64,000 nt of DNA from Capsicum annuum (taxonomy: Eukaryota > Streptophyta > Magnoliopsida > Solanales > Solanaceae). The stretch is taken from positions 92,674,678 through 92,738,677 of the forward strand of contig NC_061118.1 in NCBI RefSeq assembly GCF_002878395.1, written 5' to 3'. The position numbers and the translations under genes were made by a program. The notes beneath the pieces were generated by a model. The model was not told the origin of the DNA. It saw nothing but the letters and a program-made list of their open reading frames with translations, and did not search any database. This document shows, in pieces, positions 46,301 to 56,990 of the stretch (positions are counted from its first letter, which is position 1; the number at the start of each line of letters is the position of its first letter).

Positions 46301-46640
46301 GATCTCTTTTCTAAAGATAGATAACAAGAACAAGAAGAGCCACAACTTCTAAACAAAACTCACCTTGAAGAACTTGGCATACAAATGATTATCCTTCAAG
46401 GTTTGTAACCTGGGGTGGAGGTGATCTACACGACCCACTTCCCTTTATGAATACAATGAGAAATCATCAACGAAGATAATGATAAACATGCCTAAGAATG
46501 AATGGATGACCTTATTTAACAAGACCAAGAATTCTACCGAGGTATTGGTCAACTTGAAGGACATGATAAGAAACTCATTAACCCCGAGGATGGGTTCTAG
46601 AGGAGGCCCCTCTCACCCCGCCCCCGAGTTAGTATCTTTA
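46301..46640 (-). pseudogene. Array internal a: reverse transcriptase fragment
   Basis: The minus strand keeps the central palm: a SFKLTNTSVEFLVLL-like block, then FIIIFVDDFSLYS with both catalytic aspartates (about 46450-46500), and LKDNHLYAKFFK (about 46365-46400). The fingers ahead of it are largely absent: only about 50 bases lie between the protease and the palm. Stops interrupt. It cannot make a working polymerase. Confidence 0.7.
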
Positions 46641-47030
46641 ACTCAAACCAAAATTACAAACACCTCTTTGGTATTAACTTTCTAACTTTAAAATAAGAAA
46701 TAAACCTTCCCTTAGGCACTAAGAAACAACCTGCCCAAACAATGACCAACTCATTAGGGAAATTAAGCACGACCCTTCGGGTCTGACAAACCAAGGAAGC
46801 ATAGCCAGAGTGCAACCGATATATTTTGAGAATGACATCTAAATCGACCATATCCCACTCTACCAAGTCTACAAGAGTGTCCCTACCACCAACAGATACC
46901 ACACATCCCATATAGACTCGTGTGACAGTCATAGAGTCTACCACCAAGGTAGAAATAGAAAAAGGAACCGATAGGCTCTTGGGATCACAATCAAGATGAA
47001 CAGTCACATATGGGTCCACATAAGAAAAGT
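46641..47030 (-). pseudogene. Array internal a: aspartic protease fragment
   Basis: The open block at 46654-47019 contains SISTLVVDSMTVTRVYMGCV, then DLVEWDMVDLDVILK (where GMDWL normally follows), LHSGYASLVCQTRRVVLNFP and NELVIVWAG. This is the second half of the retropepsin; the DPGS/T loop upstream is partly readable near 47020-47045 as the junction with gag. It is closely similar to the protease of element 4. Confidence 0.75.
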
Positions 47031-47939
47031 AGACCCTGGATTAAACAAATAATACACATCACGGGAGAAAAGTCTCAACATACCCATTTTACCATTCGAA
47101 GATTCTTCAGACCCTTGGTAAGGAAAAAGTTCACACAAGTTACTCCGACAAGAGATGGTACCAAAAACAGATCAAACATAGCACTCTTTGGGGCGGGTGT
47201 AGGGGAAATAGCAATAAAGGCCCTGTTGGCCCAAGAAGACGCTCGAGAGGGGAACTCCGCTGTATATGCCCGACCTGACCATAATGGTAAAATTTCCCTC
47301 TTCCTCATACTGAAGATGATGAATCTGACCATAAAATCTATAAGGAGGGCGAGTTGGAGCAGATCAGGCACTACTAGTCTAAAATTTGGCATCCCTAGAT
47401 GCCAAAGCTAAAGAACTAAGGACCGACTTTCTTTTTAACTAAAAGGCTGCCCTTATGAGATACTCTTGTTGCATGTGACCTAATTGACCACATATATAAA
47501 ACTAGTTCTTTCCTTTCTCACAATAACGACGATGGGATAAACCACAAAACTGACAAAGAGGATAGTTAAATGAGAGTTGTGCCCCTTGTGGCCTATATGC
47601 ATCATCGATCTAAAGATTCTCATCTCCCAATGGGTTAGAGTAGGGAGCACTAGTCGTAAAGTGAAAACTAGGACCAGCCCAACACTTTCTCCTAGACCAA
47701 TTTCCACCTACTGTATTTGCTTGAGCAATGGAGCAACAAAACCCAGTCTTTTGAGGCAATTAAGAAAAAGTGTCACCCCTAATTGAGGGGTTAATAGGTA
47801 CAAGTGGAACCCCACGAGGATAGTCAGATGTCATGACCCTTGAACGGGTCGAAATCCCAGAAGTTGGACGAGTGTTGTCCATATTGCCCCCAGTCGAGAT
47901 AGAAGTGTTTCCCTAAACGTCAGATCTCCTTGGATGCAT
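47031..47939 (-). pseudogene. Array internal a: shortened gag
   Basis: Starts at ATG 47939 with MHPRRSD. The first 100 codons lead straight to a zinc-knuckle-like block (about 47475-47530, YICGQLGHMQQEY with the first cysteine changed) and a second one (about 47260-47290, FYHYGQVGHIQ). The capsid core seen in elements 1 and 4 is missing between them, so some 400 bases are absent compared with a full gag. The same absence is seen in the second internal region. Confidence 0.7.
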
Positions 47940-48135
47940 GATCTGAAAGATGAGCAAACAGAAATAAGAAGGATCTAAGACCTTAGACTCTATATAGCTT
48001 GAGATTGAAACACAAGTAAGGAAAACATTCCTAAATGCCTCATAGCCTCTATCATATAAGTGTAGCGTGACTCATACCCATAAAAGAGACTCTACTTGAC
48101 ACGGTTTTGTGGACTCCCAAATGACCATGAACCTA

Positions 48136-48148
48136 GGGTCTGATACTA
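48136..48148 (-). other. Primer binding site, tRNA-iMet type (array internal a)
   Basis: Minus strand TAGTATCAGACCC, two changes from the standard sequence, three bases from LTR b. Confidence 0.75.
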
Positions 48149-51100
48149 ACTTGACATGCCCCAAACTTTGGGCCATGTCATATAGGCACCTCAAGCTCAC
48201 ATGAATCAGAGGTTACCCCGATAACCCAAACTAATCATCTAAAATCATTCACGAGGGTCGGGTGGATCCCAACCATAAGGTAAGAATAGCGAAAATGTAA
48301 GACTAAAAGCCAATGCTAGACAACATCCACCATTTAATTAATAAAAATAGTCTAGCCAATAAGTCCAAGTCCACAGTTATCCTAAAACCTCTGAACAACC
48401 AAGTCAATAATATGTCAGGACATGCCCCCGATAATAGCCAAGTACCACCCTGTATAAGTCTATGACATAGGATAATAGGATTATGAAATGCAGGACTTCT
48501 GGAGAATTGAAGCTCACCACTTCAAGGTCCATGCATGAATTTGGTCGAATACCTAATCACTGTGTAGAAGAAGAAGAGAATACTTTGGCACCTATGTCGC
48601 GTTGGGACGTTGCATCTGAAGATGGTCAACGGCTGGAGTTCTAGCATATAACTCAAGGATAACGATAAATTAATATCATCATTCAGTCAGCAAGTCAATA
48701 TATCATGTTCAAACATATTCACACAATTATCCTTGCATATAGGTATATGACATACCACTCATGTTATGAAGACTTAACAATATTCTCAAATACTTCAATC
48801 ATATGATACAAAGTATAGCACTACGAAACTCCACGCTTAGGTTCATACCAACCTCATTAAGCATAAGACATTCACAATATTCATATATCATTAGACACGG
48901 TACTTTATCCATGGTTACACTTCATTAAGAAAAAGGTCTACAACCACAGAGTTATCTTATTGAAACAAGGGCTCTACCCATATACCACAATCTCTTAGGC
49001 GTGGAACTTTAATCATGTAATCACATATTCAACTAGACATATAACTCTAATCATATTTAATCGGCTATGGAACTTTAATCACGAGCCATCATATTTGATT
49101 GGCTATGGAACTTTAATCCCGAGTTAAAACTTTAATCATGAGCAAACATATTTGATTGGCTATGGAACTTTAATCCTGAGTTGAAACTTTAATCACGATC
49201 TATTATATTTGATTATCTATGGAACTTTAATCCCGAGTTGGAACTTTACACCCATTAGTTTAGGCATGTTCACTCACATAATTCATATCGCATTTAAGGA
49301 CTTTGATTCAATTAACCAATTCAACATTATACATAACCACATGGTCCCTATAGGAGCCTTCAGTTTCCAACCATTTCAATAAGCCGATGACTTTATTCAA
49401 TTCATCATACTATTCAATTTGTTGTCTTCAAGACCCACACAAGCCATTCACATATCATTAACAACATTATATCAACTTTTCACCACACTTAGTTCCATAC
49501 ACAATTCAAGTTCAAACTTAGGAGATTGAACCCCCCTCTTATTTATCAACCAACATGGTCGTAGATTAGCAAATTACATGGCTAACAACATCAACACAAT
49601 ACCAGTTAACAAACATTCATACAAAAAAGGCTATTGCCCCATTTAAGCCACAAGTAAACTATTACACACTTAACAAGGTTCTTATCAACCATTCCTACGC
49701 ATTCACAATCATTAAAACTTAACATATATGGATAACAAGGCCTTAACCAACCATCTACAATTGTTCACATCTATTAAGACATCATCATGACTCATTCATT
49801 CTCCGTAGACCATTCCCTAGATACATATTTAGCCTTCATAAGACCATTTAACCACTCATCACTTTAATAGGCCACATGTCTTGATTTATCACACCATTCA
49901 TTACATTTACGGTCACCAAGATCCACAAAACCTTTCACATTTCAATAACACACTTATACCATATTTTCACCACATTTAGGGTCATCACACTCATCAAGTT
50001 CATTTTTTTATGTTAACTTTTTCTACCCCTCGTTACCCATTAACCCAACAATGTCATCGTTAAGCAATACATGGTTTAAAAATACCTTTAACAATATTGA
50101 CAACGCCCAAGTGCACACGCAAGTGTACGTGGTCTTATCAAGTAGTAAAGTGGCCTAATGAAAACCAATTATCGATTCCACAGAGACCTGATTTAAAAAT
50201 AATTTAATTCTAGTTTAACTTCAAAGATTTATTTGATGCAAAGGTAACCAAAAAGAGAGTTTGTAATTTTTTAAATTAAAAATAAAGTAAATATTGTGTA
50301 AAATAAAATACTTGAGACAATCAATGAAAAAAATTGAGGGTTAAAGCACTTCGAACAATCATACCATGTTATTGAATGTCATTCGTTGATTTGATTATCT
50401 TGGTTGTTGACTCGCAGGGTTAATTGAATGATCATGGTTTCCCATTTCTTTGAAGCATTTTCACAAACACATGGTGGGCGTACTGTTTATTCCTTCAAGA
50501 TTCAATTTTTAATTTTTCTAAAATTATGGGAATATTTATAACACCAATTATATCACTCCCAACCATCACATATCAATTATAAATACCAATAGCTATTACC
50601 TTGGACCATCAATTTCACTATTTGCTTCTTCAATTTCTCAAACTCCTTTCTCAATTTCTTTTTCAATTAAAGCACTTAGGAGCCTTTTGGATCAAATTAT
50701 GGTCTATAAAAGAAGGGAATACGCTATTTATGTGGCTACCAAAGAAAATAAGCTAAAGGATTAATAAGGTTAACTAAGATAATGCACAAGGGTTGGTAAA
50801 AAGAAGGTATAAAACAAGGCTATCAAAAAAAATGCCTAAATCATCTCCTAAACCCACATCTTTATTTCGCTTCACACACACACTGGGCATGTTCTAGACT
50901 CACATACAACAAGGAATATACAAAAACTCTCCCACGCACATGACATATGCTCAACGCAATAGGATCATCATAGACTCCCAACCAAATAATAGCATATATT
51001 TAAAATTAAGCCAACAGGGACAAGAGTCACAAAAATGAGCCTAAGAGTCTTAAAAATAGCAATTCACTCAATTGGCAAGCTTTTACAATAAATCCACTTG

Positions 51101-51799
51101 CATCATGTAATAAAAATAGAACCAATCAAGAATATCTCACTTATTCCTAACCTAAAAAGTTTTAAATTGATCCAAAAATTTGGAAATTTTTTTAGCCCAT
51201 ACTTAAAAATCTACTTTATCCCCAATGTAAACTCTTAAAGTAAGAGATCGAAATACTACCTGAAGCCTTTAGGCCTAGCTAGTAGCATCTTCATACATAA
51301 ATAGGATTCATAGGACCCCACATTTAATTTTTGTCATGTTGGAAGCTCAAGTTTATGGTACTCAGACTTTCCATTAACCTGTGACTCAACCAAAAATAAC
51401 AACTACATGAAATAAAAACTTAAAAAAATATACCTAATTAACTTGGGGTGCCTCCCAAACAGCGCCTGATTTAGTGTCACGGCACGACCCATATTAACTC
51501 AACCATATTTCTTCATCTTTTTGCTCACACTTGGAGGCCATCTTCTTATCCTTTTTACCTATTTTATGTGTGAATTCTCAAGAGCAGTAGTTTTCTCAAC
51601 TTTAGCATTTTAGGCTCATTAACTTCCATCATGTTAGGCTTAGGAGATAGAGTCTTAGGCTACTTAATAGGTAGTTTGAAGAGGAGTTTGTGGACTAGCC
51701 ATCCCATAATTGTCTCCTTCAATGATATTAATCATACAAAAATCTTTAACTTGGGACGTAATTATTGGTGCTTTGTATACATCAAACACTACTTAATCA

Positions 51800-52553
51800 T
51801 CTTATACCCTCATTTTGAGCGTTCTTTCTCTAACATCAATTAACGTTCCTTCGATTACTAAAAATAGACTCCCCAAGATGATTGGCACCTCTTCATCTGC
51901 CATAAACTCAAGAACACTAAAGTTAGCATGTATAATAAATTTACCAATCTTTATGAGGATATCCTCAATTATTCCATTTGGATGTGTGAATGACCCATCT
52001 GCAAATGCAACACCACGATGGTCGATCTCGGCTCTTCCAAGCCCAATGTTTTAAACAATGATAGGGGCATCAAGTTGATACTTGCACCTAAATCACTCAA
52101 AGCATGGACTGCTTTACTCCCAACTTGGATTGGGATGGAAAACTTCCCTTGATCTATAAATTTCTTGGGAATTTTTTGTGTTATCACAGCACTACACTCT
52201 TCAGTGAGTGTTATAGCTCATACATCCTGCAGTTTCAACTTATTATCCACCACATACCTTAAGTAATTTGTGTACTGAATGTGTCAAAGAACTTCTTAAA
52301 CATTACGTCCTCCTTCGCTTTAATTTGCCTCTTGGGAAAGGTAGTGGCAGCTTCTTGTTCTATTTTTTTCAGCAACCTTTTCTTTTAAGTAATCAAACTT
52401 CCTTGATTTTTCAGCAACTTTTTCTGGAACCTGTTGAGTCACCACATCAGCATCTACCTCCTTAGTTGCCTTTGGAGGTTCTTCTTGAAGCTCTTTATCA
52501 CCCCTCAAGGTGATTTCCATCACTTGCTTTGGATTTTCTGTATCTGCTGGCAA
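51800..52553 (-). pseudogene. Element 6 aspartic protease and gag-pro linker
   Basis: At 52320-52553 a linker reads TENPKQVMEITLRGDKELQE, the usual Athila step between gag and protease. The protease (51969-52187, continuing to about 51800) shows IPKKFIDQGKFSIPIQVGS, ALSDLGASINLMPLSLF with the catalytic aspartate in DLGAS, LGLEEPRSTIVVL, and further on THPNG, then PIILGSLF. A stop near 51970 (HIQME end) and one frame change interrupt it. This enzyme would process the Gag precursor; with pol gone it is the last domain of the polyprotein. Confidence 0.8.
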
Positions 52554-53738
52554 ATCACCTTGTGGACTAGTATTTAATGCTTACTGTAACTACCCAATTT
52601 GCAACGCTAAGCTTCTCTAGGCGACTTTCTGATTCTGTAATTTTGTTTTTTGACTTTTTATATCCACAACCATTTGTTCTTGGCTAGCTAATATTTGTTT
52701 CAATATCTCTTCCATGTTGCTCGTTGACTGATTTCCTTATGCCTGTGGTTGCTAAATTTGTTATTGTTGGGTGTTCCACGGCTGAGTCTGCCACTTCATG
52801 TTATAGGCATTACCATAATTTATCCATTGAGAATTACCTACATACATTACCGATTTTAGATTTTTAGCATACATGACTATAGAATGGCCATTATTTCCGC
52901 ATACCTCGCACCAACCACTAGTTTGCTGAATTGCATTGACTGCTACTATAGGTTATGGAGCTCTAACTGTCATGATTATGAAGTAGGTATTTATCAAATT
53001 TTGTAATGCAGAAACCTGAGCTAATAAGGTTGTGAACTAGTCTACATCTAATATACCCTCAATTTTTTTGACACTTCTGGAATCTGAATGCCATTCCGTA
53101 TTTTCTTATGCTATGCAGTTCAACAATGTGTACAACTCATCATAAGTCAATTCCAGCACTTGACCACCTGCAGTTGAATTTAGCACTATCTTTGTATTAT
53201 GATCAAAAGATTCTACAAAAGTGTGAGAAACTACCTCATTCGACTGTTGGTGATGTGGACACTCTCAAAGAAAATCCTTGAAGCATTCCTAAGCATGATA
53301 GAGGTTTTTATTAGGATTCTGTTTAAAGCTCACTATCCCACCGCAAAGTCTCACAGTCTTGCCTGATGGAAAAAATCCAATGAGGAACTTCCTGGATAAG
53401 TCATCCCATGAAGTGATTAAATTAGCCAACTCCATATTCAACCGCCTTTTAGCTTCCCACAAAAGTGAATGGGGAAACTGTGTCAGCCTCACATAATCTG
53501 GAGTCACGCTGATCAGAGTTAATGTATTATTAAGCTCAATGAAGGTCTGCAAGTGGACTTATGGATCCTCCTGTGAAAGTCCTGCTAACTTTCTACTCCT
53601 AATAAGAAGCTACACTATATTGTATTTCAACTCGAAATTCCCCTCAGCTGTTGGTCTTTGAATTGGGCAAGTCAAGTTCATTGGAAGCGGGACTGCCACT
53701 TCCCTAACCTTCCTTCCAGCTGCTTATTGTTCAGCCAT
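52554..53738 (-). pseudogene. Element 6 gag
   Basis: Starts at ATG 53738 (MAEQ then a TAA). The capsid core at 53289-53552 has FPHSLLWEAKRRLN, ITSWDDLSRKFLIGFFPSGK and IVSFKQNPNKNLYHA, the standard Athila gag signature. Further on a helix-rich part with TYDELYTLLN, then RSVKKIEGILDVD, and near 52870-52915 a zinc knuckle CEVCGNNGHSIVMY with its last cysteine changed. About a dozen stops occur, most at places where Athila gag has glutamine, tryptophan or arginine. The protein would form the particle shell. Confidence 0.8.
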
Positions 53739-53977
53739 AGGAACAATATCCTCTTGGTCTTGTTGCAATTGAAGAATTCTAATGAGAAAGATTTCTTCTC
53801 TCCTGCGTTGATGGTAAAGTTTATCGAGTTTTAGGCTTGGTTCTACCACCTCCCGATCTCTTGCCAACTTACCAGCCTAAAAACTTGTTTCCTACAATAA
53901 CAAAACAAAGACCAAGCAAAAAAAATACCAAATAAACCTAAAAGTAAAACTAAAATAAACTATTGCCAAATAACAAG

Positions 53978-53995
53978 TCCCCGACAATGGCGCTA
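53978..53995 (-). other. Primer binding site, tRNA-Asp type (element 6)
   Basis: Minus strand TAGCGCCATTGTCGGGGA, close to the TGGCGCC...CCGGGGA primer site used by Athila elements, six bases from the LTR. Confidence 0.75.
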
Positions 53996-54001
53996 AAAAC
54001 T

Positions 54002-55763
54002 TGACAGCACCCAAGCGCACACGCAAGTGTACATGGTCTTATGAAGTAGCAAAGTGGACTAATGAAAGTCAAGTATTGATCTCACACAGACTTGATTTAA
54101 CAATGATTTAATTCTAGTTTAACTTCAAAGATTTATTTGATGCAAAGATAACCAAAAAGTGAGTTTGTAATTTTGTAAATTAAAAATAAAGTAAATAATG
54201 CATAAAATAAAATACTTGAGACAATCAATGGAGAAATCCTAGGGTTAAAGCACTCCAAACAATCATACCATGTTATTGAATTTCATTCGTTAATTTGCTT
54301 ATTTTGGTTGTTGACTAGTAGCGTTAATTGCAGGATGATAATTTACCAACCTCTAATCTTTTACCTTATTTGGACATTAAAAGTACATCGTTGAGCGGGG
54401 ATGTAATACTGCAATTAAGTGAATTAAAGATATCATCCTACGTGTTAATCAAGTAAGGCATCTAAATACATCCCTGTCCTAGACGCTAAGTTTAATTCTT
54501 TATTTTATAAAAGAATAAAACCCAAACTTTGTTTATTTCCATGTTCTATGTCCCTATTCCTTCTCTCGAGATCAAAAGGTCGACAATACATGTATTCTAA
54601 GGGTCACGAATCCTTAAAATAATTAAAACAAGAACAAACAAACAACCAACAATGATAATCAAATTGAATGAAATTAATCCAAAACAATAGTAATCATGTT
54701 CTTGTCTTTAACCACGAAAAGAGGGTTTTTAGCCGATAATATTTATAATCACAATTCAAATAATTAAATACATGGTATGAAAAATTAAAAGCTAAATAAA
54801 AATTAAAAACCTAATTAAAAGAAGTGGCAGCCACTGTATTTTCATCCTAGCAATAATGTTGTCCAGGTATTCTATGTTGAGCGTGAAATATATATTATTG
54901 TCCAAAGCTCCAAAGTCTCACCAGCTATCTACCAATTGCCACATATGTAATGTAAAATATTATATTATACCTAATTGTTGTAGGATTTAAAAGTTGTGCA
55001 CGTAACCCAAGAAAATTCCATGCAAGACTCCCATCTTGTCTCCTAAAGACGCGTGCCATGCAATTCCATTACTCTTGGGTCAAAGCCCATGTCGGTGCAA
55101 TTTGAAATTGCAGTCTTTGAACACATCGACACGACGTGTTGACTTTGTGTCGACTTACTGGAATTTTCTTCTAAAATTTTGGTTATGTGTAGAACGTCAT
55201 ATCTTGTACCCATGTCTTTTATAGTGTATTTCCAATGAATTTCTGGTTTTTTTTATCATCAGTATATCACCGTATTTAGTTTAAAAAGCTTCCTACAATA
55301 TCACACAACAAATATTAAAGATCAAAACAATATATTAACCTCAACGATAAATCAAAACAAGAGCTAAGATAAGGTAAATTCGCAATGATCTTCCACTTAT
55401 TATTCCGACTCTTGATTTGATTAAATTAAACTTTACACATTACAAACAAGTTATTCCACTCATAATTACACATTTAAACCATTTGAAATAAATTAAACAC
55501 ATTAGAATCCAACAAAACCAACTAGACACACACCTAACTTAAGCTAGTAAAACTAGTTTCCGGGTTAAACACTAAATGGCTCAATTAAATACAAACTTGT
55601 TTGAAAAATACTTTAGACATTGTAATCTCATACTTGGACACATAAATGCTTATATATATATATACATATAAATATGAGCATGTTAAGCACTCGAATTTCT
55701 CTCAAAACATGGCAAAATAAGTTAGAATAATGATACCGAAATGTATAAAATCACCTCAGATCA
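54002..55763 (-). repeat. Element 6 5' LTR (1762 bp)
   Basis: Starts TGACAGCACCCAAG; its first 340 bases match 50098-50440, the remnant 3' LTR. Its outer 470 bases match the LTR pieces of element 3 (8830-9222 with 27023-27145). Contains a TA-rich microsatellite near 55650-55672. Confidence 0.8.
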
Positions 55764-56990
55764 AACATCATTATCAATAATTTATACTCGTTAGGCAATT
55801 GCTCTAGCTCTATACGTTACCAATATGTTACTAGAAAATTCACTTAGACATTTTCACAAACACCTTGTGTGCACACTTATAAGAAGGTCATTTTCATGGT
55901 AGATATCATCAAGACTAGGTTTAGTCAAGAACCTCATGTTAAAAACATATAAAAAGCATCCAAATATGTAGTCTATCATCAATAACATGTATCAACACAA
56001 GTATAGGCTAGAATCATCATTATTCATTGTTAGGTAGCAAAACCCTTTTCATTTGATTCAAAACCACCAAGTACACTTACTAATCCAAATGTAAAATACA
56101 TGGGTTTTAGAGTTATTTAAGGAGCGAAAGAGATTCATGCCTTAAAAAAGATGACACACCAACAATCTTGACTCTTCTTGATACTAGAAGACCACTCTTG
56201 AAACCCTAGCTTCCAATCTTACTCCAAGAAGATTTTTAGAGTTTATAATGTTTGAGTTTTGTAAATGAAGACTTAGAAGGATACAATGGCTTATATAATG
56301 CAAGGACTTAGGGTTTTAGGCAAGGGAAATGACCAAAAGGTCCTTAATAAAAATTTGGAAAGTCCACCTATGCAGGGGTACGACTCCCTCATATGGTTCA
56401 TGTGGTAAACATGATCGAGGGTACGAGGGTTACCCTAACTCGTACCCTAGGTTTTTCCTAGGTCAACCACACTGGTTAGGATACAAATATCCACCCTTGA
56501 GTTGTATCAAAAGGGTAAGACTCATGACCTAACTAATATAGACCACCTGTAACCAAAATATTCCACTCTACACTAGGTTAGGTCTTCACACCATACAACT
56601 ATAAAGTATACGACTCGTAAGCATGGTTACGACCAAGGGATAGCATAGTCATATGAAGGATAGTACATTACCCTAACATTCTATCTAGGGTATGAAATGG
56701 TAGGTCATGGCGGGTACTAGTTGTGACCAAGGGTACGTTTCAAGCACCCCCTACTGTATCCACTCCAGAGACACAAAAAGGTTGTTGTTTTCTAAATGGT
56801 CCAAGGTCTAGGTGTTTCAATTCTTTTCCACTTTGATTGGTAAGTATAGATATAAGTTAGAACCTCAACGTACACAAAGGAAATCTTCACAAAAGTTAGA
56901 AACAACACACAACATGGATACAACACAACACATATCATGATCATTACCAATCAACCAAAAAATTTGGAAGGACACATTCTCGGTGTTTCA

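Larger units (their letters stand above)
50098..55763 (-). mobile_element. Element 6: Athila-like element reduced to gag and protease
   Basis: On the minus strand: 5' LTR (54002-55763), tRNA-Asp-type primer site, gag, protease, a 3' untranslated region (51190-50440) and only the last ~340 bases of a 3' LTR (50098-50440). No RT, RNase H or integrase can be found; after the protease (near 51800) about 300 bases lead to a word typical of the Athila 3' end (GGCACCCCAAGTTAATTAG, minus strand near 51430-51455). Flanks are AATAT at 50093-50097 and AACAT at 55764-55768, a 5-bp target duplication with one change; the uninterrupted site is in LTR c near 61830. Confidence 0.8.
48152..56990 (-). repeat. 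Array LTR b, split by an Athila-like insertion
   Basis: The two parts, 48152-50097 and 55764-56990, join into an LTR of about 3168 bp once the insert and one 5-bp duplication are removed. Ends are TGACATGCCCC and CTCGGTGTTTCA. The short repeat block lies at 49063-49250, with a shortened first unit (38 bp), as in LTR c. Confidence 0.85.
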
